From Planctomycetota bacterium (lineage in GTDB: Bacteria; Planctomycetota; Phycisphaerae; Sedimentisphaerales; Anaerohalosphaeraceae), in assembly GCA_030637065.1 (NCBI GenBank), contig DAOVVQ010000033.1, forward strand, positions 1 through 19,568: a stretch of DNA of 19,568 bases. The letters run 5' to 3'. A program made the translations under genes and the position numbers. The notes beneath the pieces were generated by a model. That model worked only from the letters and a program-made list of their open reading frames with translations, had not been told where the DNA came from and ran no database searches. Below are positions 1 through 7,408 of this stretch, in pieces; position 1 is the first letter of the stretch; every line of letters begins with the position of its first letter.

Positions 1-503
1 CAAGGACCAGAACAGAAAAGACAAACGCAAAAATCGCTCTACTAGCGGATAGCGAATAGGTTTAGCACCTTCCTCCTTCGCCAAGGCTACGGCGAGACAG
101 GTCGGCAGAACGGTACCGGTCCCCGTTTTTGCTACAGGCGGCGGGGGGTACACTGCTTTTCTGGAGTTCGATTACCAAACGGAGCTATTAACTCCCTCTA
201 ATCTGCGCAAGGGCCCATAAATACGCTGATATTGATTTATGTGCTCTGGTGGCCTGTTTTGGGGCTTTTATTCGCAGATATTTTTGATTTTATTCCGAAG
301 AGGGGGGTAGGGCGGAGGGGCCAGAATCGGTTCTAAAATCGCAACAATCGCTACATCCAGCACAACTGCCATATCTGGGGGCGTATAACCGACACCGGAC
401 GTTGATTTATGGTCTCTGTGCGTAAAGACAGGGGCCTGCGATGTCGATATCCCCACTACAGCATAAGTATTTGATAGCGATTTTATGGTTGGCAGGGGAT
501 TAG
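1..503. other. Non-coding stretch left of the TPR gene
   Basis: I see no convincing gene here. The first ~50 bases read in one + frame as a lysine/arginine-rich peptide ending at a TAG at 50-52, which could be the tail of a gene outside the window, but all three + frames close within 60 bases, so this is undecided. An 89-codon - strand frame (268-537) starts with TTG inside the TPR gene, lacks a recognisable domain and is treated as spurious. The notable items are a compact palindromic element at about 78-112 and a good ribosome site (AGGGG) just before the ATG at 504. Confidence 0.6.
78..112. repeat. Small palindromic intergenic element
   Basis: The core TTCGCCAAGGCTACGGCGA forms a hairpin with TCGCC pairing GGCGA around an 8-base loop, flanked by CTCC and ACAGGTCGGC. 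The layout resembles short dispersed intergenic palindromes found in many copies in some bacterial genomes. Only one copy is seen in this window, so its repetitive nature is inferred. Confidence 0.35.
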
Positions 504-2114
504 ATGAGTAAACTTTTAGAGATCTTTGGCAGAGCAATAACGGTTGACACGGCTGATTTGATATGGCATTGGCTAAATGCCCTGCGGGCCGGTCAAGAGG
601 AATTCACGGGTGATGATGTTAGCGATCTGGATGAAATAGTCGAACATCTCGGGAACATCGAGTTGGAGGCGGCGACAGAGAAGCTGAACTTTTACCTGTT
701 TGAGAATCCGGAGTGCGTTTTCGGACGCATGGCGGCGGTGGCGTTGTGCATTCACGACAACCGTGTCGACGATGCGATCGAGCAGTTGCAGTCGATCTAT
801 ATGCGTCAGCCGAGCAATACGATGGCGCTTTATGCGCTTGGATTCTGCTATGAGCGGATCGGCAAAGAGGCGGAGGCGATCGAATTTTACCAGGACTGCA
901 TCAAGTTCAAGGGGCACCTCCAACTTCCGCGTCAGCGAATGGCGGCGATCTACTTCAAGAACGGTCAGCTCGATAAGACGATCGAGCAATACGAGCTTTT
1001 GACCGCTGAGCATCCCGGAGATATCAGTTCGCTGGTTCTTTTGGGCTATCTTTACGTCTCCAGCGGGCAGACGGAAAGGGCGATCGACACATTCAACATG
1101 GCGATCGTCTCGCATCCGGATAACTTCCATGACGACAGCCAGGAAAGCGAGATCGAGGACAAACTTCAGGCCGGTCAGTTCGAAGATGCACTCGAGAGCG
1201 TACGCTGGCTGATGGAAAAGATAGGTGAGCTGCCCGATCTTCATGTTCGGATGGCGGATATTCTGAGCCGCTGGGGCAAGGCGGGCGATGCCATAGCTCA
1301 TTACGAAAACGCCCTTCGCGTTCAGCCCAATTACCTCGAAGCAACCATCAAATTAGGGACGCATTATATGCGGATCGGTCGCCGCACGCTGGCAGCCGAG
1401 CAGTTTAACCGGGCTGTCGAGATAAACGACGAGATAGTCGACGCGTATATCGGGCTGTGTGTCGCACAGGATCTTGCCGGCGAGGATGGCGATGCGGTCA
1501 ACACGCTTTCGCTTGCGTCGGCGATCCAGCAGAACAGCACCCTTTTGTTTTCGGAGATGGCGACGCTTCATCTTCAGGCGACGGCTATCGACGAAAAACC
1601 GGACGAAGAGGGGGAGGCTCTGGGCCTTGATATAAAAGATGTGATAAAGGCCCACGAGCAGCAGATGCAGCAACGCAGCAGCAATGCCGATGTCCATTAC
1701 AAGTATGGGATATTGATGATGGTCGTTGGCGAGATGGACAGGGCGGTCGAGTCGTTTCAACGCGCTCTCGATATGAATGCGACGCACCACCGGGCCAGGA
1801 GCAAGCTGGCATTGTGCCTGTACGAAAGCGGAGCGAAAGATGAGGCGATGGCGACGCTGCTCGAGGTCGGCAGGCTTGCCAAAAATTGCCTGGACCTGCA
1901 TTACCAAACGGCGATGCTGTACTGCGACAGGCGGAAATTCTCGGCGGCTATATGCCAGTTGGAAAGTACGATGAAGGACAATTTTACGGAGCCCGAGACA
2001 CTGATCAACATTGAGGTTGTGTTAGAGAATCTTGGGCTTGTCGACCGTGCGATGGCGACGTGGGACCGGCTGACAGAGGCGGCCCATAACGCGATAAGTG
2101 CGAGATATCAATGA
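504..2114 (+). CDS. Tetratricopeptide-repeat protein, cytoplasmic
   Basis: This 536-residue protein is made almost wholly of TPR-type helical hairpins. Clear units lie at about residues 72-105, 106-139, 145-172, 175-208, 245-275, 279-312 and 397-429, with degenerate ones to 525. Typical 'A..LG..Y...G...EAI..Y..A' patterns are visible, for example at residues 109-127 and 280-305. Residues 361-390 form an acidic linker. There is no signal peptide or membrane segment, so it probably acts in the cytoplasm as a protein-interaction scaffold; the partner is unknown. The ATG is preceded by AGGGG at good spacing. It lies 85 bp upstream of the topoisomerase gene in the same direction, so co-transcription is possible. 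TPR proteins cannot be assigned a specific task from sequence alone. Confidence 0.9.
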   Translation: MSKLLEIFGRAITVDTADLIWHWLNALRAGQEEFTGDDVSDLDEIVEHLGNIELEAATEKLNFYLFENPECVFGRMAAVALCIHDNRVDDAIEQLQSIYMRQPSNTMALYALGFCYERIGKEAEAIEFYQDCIKFKGHLQLPRQRMAAIYFKNGQLDKTIEQYELLTAEHPGDISSLVLLGYLYVSSGQTERAIDTFNMAIVSHPDNFHDDSQESEIEDKLQAGQFEDALESVRWLMEKIGELPDLHVRMADILSRWGKAGDAIAHYENALRVQPNYLEATIKLGTHYMRIGRRTLAAEQFNRAVEINDEIVDAYIGLCVAQDLAGEDGDAVNTLSLASAIQQNSTLLFSEMATLHLQATAIDEKPDEEGEALGLDIKDVIKAHEQQMQQRSSNADVHYKYGILMMVVGEMDRAVESFQRALDMNATHHRARSKLALCLYESGAKDEAMATLLEVGRLAKNCLDLHYQTAMLYCDRRKFSAAICQLESTMKDNFTEPETLINIEVVLENLGLVDRAMATWDRLTEAAHNAISARYQ

Positions 2115-2199
2115 AAAGATAGCAGCGAGAAGGCGGGCTGATGGTTCACTGGATTAGCGATGGCAGGCGGGGGTTGGTCTCGGGGTGGGCGGTGAATAG

Positions 2200-4164
2200 A
2201 TGAGTAACGAGCTGACGGCACTTCCGGAGTTTACCCGAACGCTTTTCAAGCACGCATACATAATCCTCCCGTGGTTCGTTCGCCAGTTCGAGGGGTTTAA
2301 GTACGAGGTGGAGGATTATTCGGAGGTGGTCGAATATGTCGAGGCGTTGAAGGCCGATTCGCCGCGTTTTTTCGGTGACAGCGACGAGTTGGCTAAGGCT
2401 AATCGCAAGCTGGCGAAGTTTTATTCGGTGTCCAAACCGAACGCCGGCGGCAAGGCTAACGCCGAAGCGCTGAAATATTACTGCCGGGCGTGGCATCATG
2501 CCTGGAAGAATCGGGGCCAATTCGAGCTGCGCGGCCATGAGGTGCGGCTGATGAAGTTTTTCCATGAGATATTCAGCAAGATCGATTCGAAGCACTTAGC
2601 CGAGCTGATCAGTATGGCCAGGCTGATCGATATGGACATGGTGCGACATGCCAGACGGATCGTGGTTCCTGACGGCAGGACCGCCGGCGGGGCGGTAATG
2701 GAGGCGAAACGGACACTTGGCAAACTTCGCGAAAAGCTCTTCGGCTCGGAGGATGTAACGGCCCAGACGGCGCAGGCTGCCGGCAAAAAACGCCCCGGGA
2801 CCTATAAGAAGTATCAGCAGGCCTATCGCACTTATAAGGAGGCGGCCAGGCTCCGGATAACCGAGATTTTCGACGAGAACGGATGGCACCCGATAATCGA
2901 CAGTGCGACGCTGCATAATACTCTTAAGGCCGAGGGGCTCCAGGAGTTTCTGCCGTTTACGTATCGCGGGCGTGTCGGTGTTCAGCCGGCGGGATATCCT
3001 CTCACGTTTTATACCTACGCCGGCCAGGAACTCGAACAGCCGCCGCTAAACGAGGTCGAGATGAATATGGGCTACGCCAAAGAGGAGCAGGGCAAGGACT
3101 ACCATATCCATCCGGTCACCGACGGGACATTCTACTGCCAGACCAGCGCGATGATCGGTAACAGCAAGTGCAAATACTACACGCTGGAGTATAAGCGGCG
3201 GGCCAGGCGGATGAAGTATGACAAGATCAACGAGCTTGCTGGGGTTATCGAGCAGATTCGGGGCCGGATGCTCGAGCATATTCATTCCGACGATCGCGAT
3301 ACGTGGGTCCGGGCGCTGATGTGCCTGTTTATGGATTCGAAATGCGCGCGGATAGGCAATGCGACGTCTGCCAAGGCCAAGGCGGAGAAGAAGACTTTCG
3401 GCGTTACTACGCTGCTGACGAAAAAACATGTTCGGGTCAAAGACGATAAGATCATCATCACTTATCGCGGCAAACACGCCCAGAAACAACGGCATGTATT
3501 CACGATATATAAGACCGATGTTGATAAACGGAAGCATTTGCGGGCCTCTGTAATGGCCGACCGGCTCCTTGAGCTGATCGGAGAAAGCGGCAAATATCTG
3601 TTTACGCGGTCGGACGGCAAGCCTTTTACGCCCCAGCAGGTCAATGAATACTTCACCGCGGCCCCAGCCGATGCCGCTCCGGGGCTTCCGGAAGGCGGCG
3701 CCGGCGCTCCGTGTACGGTCCATAACCTGCGGAACTATCACGCGACGCGGATATTCAAGGAGTTTGCAGAGGCGTTCGGCAAGAAACGGCGTCAGGGCGA
3801 TTATGAGGCTGCCTTAGCGGCATATCAGGGCCGCGCAGCAAGGGCTAAACATCGCAAGGTTACGGGCATATTAGAGGTTGTCGCCGACAAGCTGGGCAAT
3901 ACGCCGGCGATATGCAGGAAGGCCTATATCGATCCGAAGGAGCAGCTTCTATTCTTCAGGAGCCTTGGCTACCGACCGCCGGATTGCGTGATACGGGATC
4001 TGTTCGTACACGAAGAGAGCGATCCGTACGGCCTGGAAAAGGAACTAAAGACCAGCCGCCAGGCAAAAAAGCCTGCAAGCAGCAAAAAGAAGGCAACAGC
4101 CAAAAAGCAAAAGACCACCAAACAAAAGACAAAGAAACGCCAGCGAAGCTCTACCAGCACCTAA
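2200..4164 (+). CDS. Type IB DNA topoisomerase with long N-terminal extension
   Basis: The C-terminal half is a topoisomerase IB catalytic domain, which relaxes supercoils through a transient 3'-phosphotyrosine bond without ATP. Matching active-site positions are Arg384 (in CARIGN), Lys425 (in YRGKHAQ), Arg511 (in HNLRNYHATR), Asn567 (in KLGNTPA, where poxvirus enzymes have His and many bacterial ones Asn) and the nucleophile Tyr576 (in CRKAYIDP). Segments such as FGVTTL and VNEYF also fit. Bacterial enzymes are usually about 350 residues; this one has 654. The first ~270 residues are helical, charged and not recognised by me, and residues ~625-654 form a lysine-rich tail likely to bind DNA. 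The ATG has GGTGA five bases upstream. A tyrosine recombinase is the alternative, but the RIGN and LGNTPA motifs argue for topoisomerase. Confidence 0.9.
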   Translation: MSNELTALPEFTRTLFKHAYIILPWFVRQFEGFKYEVEDYSEVVEYVEALKADSPRFFGDSDELAKANRKLAKFYSVSKPNAGGKANAEALKYYCRAWHHAWKNRGQFELRGHEVRLMKFFHEIFSKIDSKHLAELISMARLIDMDMVRHARRIVVPDGRTAGGAVMEAKRTLGKLREKLFGSEDVTAQTAQAAGKKRPGTYKKYQQAYRTYKEAARLRITEIFDENGWHPIIDSATLHNTLKAEGLQEFLPFTYRGRVGVQPAGYPLTFYTYAGQELEQPPLNEVEMNMGYAKEEQGKDYHIHPVTDGTFYCQTSAMIGNSKCKYYTLEYKRRARRMKYDKINELAGVIEQIRGRMLEHIHSDDRDTWVRALMCLFMDSKCARIGNATSAKAKAEKKTFGVTTLLTKKHVRVKDDKIIITYRGKHAQKQRHVFTIYKTDVDKRKHLRASVMADRLLELIGESGKYLFTRSDGKPFTPQQVNEYFTAAPADAAPGLPEGGAGAPCTVHNLRNYHATRIFKEFAEAFGKKRRQGDYEAALAAYQGRAARAKHRKVTGILEVVADKLGNTPAICRKAYIDPKEQLLFFRSLGYRPPDCVIRDLFVHEESDPYGLEKELKTSRQAKKPASSKKKATAKKQKTTKQKTKKRQRSSTST

Positions 4165-4436
4165 GAAGCCAACGGGGGCATTAAAAGGGCCAACGAAAGC
4201 CATCAAAACGGCAATGGGGGCCACATACCGCACCGAATCGACCGAAAGCACGTTTTTACCCATATCCGCTGAATCAAGCTGAATGTAACATAACATATAT
4301 TATCGGCCCAAGGCAGGGGGGCCGGGTCTGGGATTAGTAACGAGTGAAATTGTGCAGCGGGCCTCGGAAAGACCATTTCGTCTGCTGACACTGTCCAGGC
4401 CAGCCAGCGTTCGAGTCAGACTGTTATGTTATCCCT

Positions 4437-5702
4437 TCAAAGTTCGATCGTACGCAGGTGCTTTTTCCATTGGTTCTGTGCGGTTTCAAGTTCGATGCCG
4501 ATTTCCTGTTGGAAGCGAGATTTGTTGTCTTTGGCGCCGGCTTTGAGACTGGCGTAGAGTTTCAGGAATTTATCTTTGCCATATCGGTCAATGATGAACT
4601 TAACGAAACTTGCCGATTGCGGGTAAGTGATTTTTCCGTCGCCCTTTTGGGACCCGATCTCATTTCTCCGGATCAATTGACCGATCGGCGACAACTTGCC
4701 TTGCTTTCGAAGTTTTGCCGCTGTTGTATCGACGTGCTCATTATTCCACATGTGGCCTGCCTGCATGTACACCGCCAGGCCCTCGTTGAAAAGAGCGGGA
4801 GGACTGCCGATCTGTGAGGCGACGATATGTGTAACCTCGTGGGCAGGGTCTAGCTTCGTATCAGCGTTGTATATCTCGACGATGGTTGTGCCATGTGCCA
4901 ATCCGTCTCCCGTGTGCATCGTGCATGCAAATTTTGAAGCGGCATCTGGAAACAGGAAGAAATCGATACTGCCTGTAAAATCGACACCGAGAAAATCACA
5001 GATTTGACGAAGTGTCTTCTCTCGTTGGGTCATTATATGCTGGAGATCGTCCTGGGCCGGGGAATCCGGCAAATAGTAGAATACAAAGTGCTCAGTAGAG
5101 GCGGTCTTAAATGGAACGATACGCTCACCGTCCCGGTATGCCTTTGCCCAATCATATTTGAAGAACTGCGGTAAGGGGGTCAACTCGTTACAACTGGAAT
5201 TGGGCGAATCAAAGACCGTGGAATACGGTTTGGTGAGGAAGGGTTCCTGTTCCCAAGGAGGGGTCGACCCTGACGGAAGTACGAACTTGATCTTGTATGA
5301 AAGCTTTCCTACGCAGGGTGGGATCCAGTAGGCATGCCCGATAATACGCTGCTGACGGGGCTCAAGACGTATCGGCTCATCCATGCCCATTCCGAATCCG
5401 GAAGGGCGCCCAATATTGACGTAGCCACCGCCAATGTGCAGCCAGAAGGGCTGTTGCCTGTCAGTTGTGTTGGTGACGTTGACGCGGAGCATATTTCGTC
5501 CCCACGCCCTGTCACCGAGATCGATCTTTGAAATGCGGAAGACCTCATCGGCGTTCGGGGTGTCAGTGGCGGTAGATACTGAGGTGGCTGCACATCCGGA
5601 CAACAACAGCAGTGTCTCTATCGTGATAAACACACGCAACAGCGGCAAGGGATAACCTGATGTCCTGTTTCGTTGCCTCGGGTTTCTTTGCGGTGTTCCC
5701 AT
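4437..5702 (-). CDS. Lipoprotein with gluzincin metallopeptidase domain
   Basis: A 421-residue exported lipoprotein. The N-terminus has a basic region, a hydrophobic stretch and a lipobox LLSGC with acceptor Cys37. Residues ~50-190 form a beta-rich domain I do not recognise. Residues ~195-420 resemble the peptidase-MA-like gluzincin fold: HEVTH at 288-292 supplies two zinc-binding histidines and the catalytic Glu289, and Glu307 in NEGLAVY is the expected third zinc ligand. The C-terminal part (SFVKFIIDRYG, then FQQEIGIEL) is typical of this family. It is therefore probably an active zinc protease anchored on a membrane, substrate unknown. AGAGGA lies four bases before the ATG. It is convergent with the topoisomerase gene, and its upstream region carries one copy of the repeat also found upstream of the gene at 5859. 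Confidence 0.85.
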   Translation of the reverse strand: MGTPQRNPRQRNRTSGYPLPLLRVFITIETLLLLSGCAATSVSTATDTPNADEVFRISKIDLGDRAWGRNMLRVNVTNTTDRQQPFWLHIGGGYVNIGRPSGFGMGMDEPIRLEPRQQRIIGHAYWIPPCVGKLSYKIKFVLPSGSTPPWEQEPFLTKPYSTVFDSPNSSCNELTPLPQFFKYDWAKAYRDGERIVPFKTASTEHFVFYYLPDSPAQDDLQHIMTQREKTLRQICDFLGVDFTGSIDFFLFPDAASKFACTMHTGDGLAHGTTIVEIYNADTKLDPAHEVTHIVASQIGSPPALFNEGLAVYMQAGHMWNNEHVDTTAAKLRKQGKLSPIGQLIRRNEIGSQKGDGKITYPQSASFVKFIIDRYGKDKFLKLYASLKAGAKDNKSRFQQEIGIELETAQNQWKKHLRTIEL

Positions 5703-5796
5703 GAGTTCCTCTTAGCAGAGATTTCCCATTTGCACGGTTGAAAAACTTGTTTTCTTCGCACGACAGCAATAACCCTATGTCATTCACCCTGAACAG

Positions 5797-5833
5797 TCAA
5801 GCTTTTTCCAGCGAAGCGAAATTATGCGGCGGG
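5797..5833 (-). repeat. Imperfect repeat, copy A, upstream of the gluzincin gene
   Basis: This stretch matches 6657-6693 in the same orientation at about 25 of the first 30 bases, sharing TCAAGC, TTTTCC, GCGAA and AATT blocks. Read on the - strand it ends in GCTTGACT, so a possible -35 box (TTGACT, 5795-5800) sits at its end, about 95 bases before the start codon at 5702. The matching -10 (TAGGGT) is weak. Confidence 0.6.
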
Positions 5834-5858
5834 CCGTCCAAAGATGGCACGTAAGGAG

Positions 5859-6590
5859 CTATTTGTCTCTTAAATTAAAATGGGTTTCAACACACTCGCC
5901 CTTGTCATTGAGTTCAAATCTTCTTTCCATGTCAGAGTTTTGACCCATACCACCTTCCTTTAAGTCTTCGCCATAGCTGAAGAGTTGAAACGTTGTAGGA
6001 TTAACTTTCTTATAGATGACATCCTTTCCCCAACAGTCCGTTGTTTTATTAATGATGTTATTGTCCCAAGTTTCAATTATTTTATTATGAATTCCTGTGT
6101 ATTGCATGGAATCTTTATTTGTTGGGATTTTCAGTTCAGGCAGGATTGATATGTTATCAGGTAGCTGGCCATTATTATCGACATAACGCTGTATTCTTGT
6201 GGCTATATAACTCATAATATCATAAGTCTCATGTTGTAAACCAACGAGGCTGCAGAATGGGTCATCAAGGTCTTCATGAGCAAAAAATGTTCTTGTGATA
6301 TCTGCATCTTCTTCCTGGCCTCCAGCTTTACCATCTCGTCCAAGACTTGTTAGTGTGACCTCTGTGCCATTGACCTCGTAAATGATGTCATTGCCCCACG
6401 CATCTTTAGTCTCGCTCTTAAACCCTTTGAGGACAGGGATATATGACAAATTGAGAGGGATCTCGTTATTCAATTTAACGTATCTTCTTATTCGCCTGCT
6501 GAGAACGGTTAATGTCCCTGATGTAGAGGACCATTTTGGAACTCGGCAAACACATGATTCAAACAACAAGCCCGTGACCACTACTGTCAA
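5859..6590 (-). CDS. Secreted protein with two tandem GspG-like C-terminal domains
   Basis: The frame encodes two copies of the globular part of type II secretion pseudopilin GspG: residues ~32-101 and ~132-225. Each has a 'RI.RYV..N...P' helix, then 'D.WG.D.IY' (Trp65, Trp187) and a calcium-loop-like segment (SLGRDGKAGG, then SYGEDLKEGG). The N-terminal pilin methylation site and long helix of real pseudopilins are absent, so this is probably not a secretion-system subunit but a solitary secreted relative. The listed start is TTG, without a ribosome site. An ATG at 6626-6624 in the same frame would give MRIH, then a TAA stop, then KTLLSWILTVVVTG running into this protein. The frame therefore either begins at an unusual codon or carries a nonsense change. 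The region is AT-rich compared with its neighbours. Confidence 0.65.
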   Translation of the reverse strand: MTVVVTGLLFESCVCRVPKWSSTSGTLTVLSRRIRRYVKLNNEIPLNLSYIPVLKGFKSETKDAWGNDIIYEVNGTEVTLTSLGRDGKAGGQEEDADITRTFFAHEDLDDPFCSLVGLQHETYDIMSYIATRIQRYVDNNGQLPDNISILPELKIPTNKDSMQYTGIHNKIIETWDNNIINKTTDCWGKDVIYKKVNPTTFQLFSYGEDLKEGGMGQNSDMERRFELNDKGECVETHFNLRDK

Positions 6591-6632
6591 AATCCAAGAA
6601 AGCAGAGTTTTTTAATGAATTCTCATTTATGT

Positions 6633-6660
6633 ATTATAGGGGTTTCTGTCCAGAATTCAA
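6633..6660 (-). promoter_or_regulatory. Sigma-70-type promoter for the GspG-like gene
   Basis: On the - strand, TTGAAT (6660-6655) is followed by 16 bases and a perfect TATAAT (6638-6633). The start of transcription would fall near 6626, right at the ATG that precedes the in-frame TAA, implying a leaderless or nearly leaderless message. The -35 box lies at the edge of repeat copy B. Confidence 0.6.
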
Positions 6661-6693
6661 GCGTTTTCCGGCGAATCGGAATTGTGGGCGGTG
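6657..6693 (-). repeat. Imperfect repeat, copy B, upstream of the GspG-like gene
   Basis: Second copy of the element at 5797-5833, with five substitutions in the first 30 bases and then a one-base indel. It overlaps the TTGAAT -35 box of the promoter at 6633-6660, and in both copies a TTGA hexamer lies at the same end. Confidence 0.6.
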
Positions 6694-6783
6694 CCAGTGT
6701 GCATACGCCCATCGGTTTGCTGCGCAAACGCGCTGCCACCCTTGCTGCGGACTTGGCTGCTGAAATGGCACATGGCTGGCTGC

Positions 6784-6830
6784 CTGGCGACCTGATTCGG
6801 TGCTGGGATGGCAAATAGCTGGCGACCTGA
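6784..6830. repeat. 12-bp direct repeat downstream of rplU
   Basis: CTGGCGACCTGA occurs exactly at 6784-6795 and again at 6819-6830. The pair lies just past the 3' end of rplU. The function is unknown; it may be chance or a remnant of a duplication. Confidence 0.4.
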
Positions 6831-6837
6831 GGCGGTT

Positions 6838-7167
6838 TTATGCCTCGATGGCGTCTACTATTACCTGGAGGTATTTTTGTCTGTGGCCTATTTTTCGGCG
6901 GCTGTTCTTGCGTCTTCGCATCTGGGTTGGGTAGAGCTTTACGCCCTTGACCATGCTGTTGGCGGCGGTTTCTTTGAAGCTGGCGATGACCTTTGCGCCT
7001 TCGATATACGGCGTGCCGACCTTGATATCGGTTCCGTCGCTGACAAATAAGACCTTATCCAACTCGATGGTCGTTGCGTTATCGTCGACCTCGGTCAGTT
7101 CGATGTTGATCACGTCGCCCTGTGCGACTTTGTATTGCTTTGAGCCCTGCTCTATCACTGCGTACAT
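6838..7167 (-). CDS. rplU: 50S ribosomal protein L21 (bL21)
   Basis: The 109-residue product matches bL21 along its whole length: start MYAVIEQGSKQYKV, the central KVLFVSDG, VKGVKL and the basic C-terminal block MRRRKNSRRKIGHRQKY that contacts 23S rRNA. The length is normal (about 100-110). The ATG is preceded by AGGGAG at good spacing, and a strong promoter lies at 7207-7235. In most bacteria rplU is followed directly by rpmA (bL27); here the next - strand gene is the GspG-like one and no bL27 is visible in the 250 bases between, so rplU appears to be a single-gene unit. Confidence 0.97.
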   Translation of the reverse strand: MYAVIEQGSKQYKVAQGDVINIELTEVDDNATTIELDKVLFVSDGTDIKVGTPYIEGAKVIASFKETAANSMVKGVKLYPTQMRRRKNSRRKIGHRQKYLQVIVDAIEA

Positions 7168-7206
7168 TTTATTGCTCCCTTTTTTTGCAAAATCGATTAG
7201 CCGGGC

Positions 7207-7235
7207 ATTTTAGGGAGTTTGGGCGGGCTTGTAAA
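7207..7235 (-). promoter_or_regulatory. Promoter of rplU
   Basis: On the - strand, TTTACA (7235-7230), a 17-base spacer and TAAAAT (7212-7207) each match five of six consensus positions. Transcription would begin near 7200, giving a short leader of about 33 bases containing the AGGGAG ribosome site. Confidence 0.65.
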
Positions 7236-7273
7236 GATAATTTGCCGAAGTTTGCAATATTTTCTAATAATTG

Positions 7274-7311
7274 TTGAAAAAGGCGGTCATTTGGTGCAGA
7301 ATTGGTATTTT
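7274..7311 (+). promoter_or_regulatory. Possible promoter of the aminotransferase gene
   Basis: TTGAAA (7274-7279), 17 bases, then CAGAAT (7297-7302) is one candidate. An extended -10 TGGTATTTT (7303-7311) overlaps it. The choice between them is open. Either leaves a leader of about 90-100 bases before the ATG at 7409, which argues against the long upstream frame extension starting at 7271. Confidence 0.35.
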
Positions 7312-7408
7312 TAAGGCCTGGAGCGTGCGGGCCAGCGGCTGGGTTTGCAGGTTTTTGGCGAAATCGGCTCAGCCGGAAATGGATTTATTGACGACAATAT
7401 CGGGTGAC

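Noticed and set aside
1..52. Lysine/arginine-rich + frame ending at TAG 50-52, possible tail of an upstream gene
   Set aside because: Only 16 residues, and all three + frames close within 60 bases, so no frame can be preferred.
268..537. 89-codon - strand frame at the left edge
   Set aside because: TTG start inside the TPR gene, no ribosome site, proline-rich low-information product, no recognised domain.
573..1301. Long - strand frame inside the TPR gene (242 codons), and a similar one at 1353-1907
   Set aside because: Antisense shadows of a well-supported TPR coding region; biased arginine/leucine composition, no domain, no ribosome site.
3046..3741. 231-codon - strand frame inside the topoisomerase gene
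   Set aside because: It lies opposite the catalytic domain whose motifs are clear; composition is that of a reverse-complement shadow.
6615..7050. Short + strand frames opposite rplU and its downstream region, as possible bL27 or other small genes
   Set aside because: None resembles bL27 (no glycine/lysine-rich GSTKNGRDS-like start) and they are antisense to rplU or its 3' region.
7271..7408. 46-codon N-terminal extension of the aminotransferase frame
   Set aside because: Extends well past the family's N-terminus, overlaps the promoter-like elements, and the PLP lysine falls at the usual position 145 when the ATG at 7409 is used.
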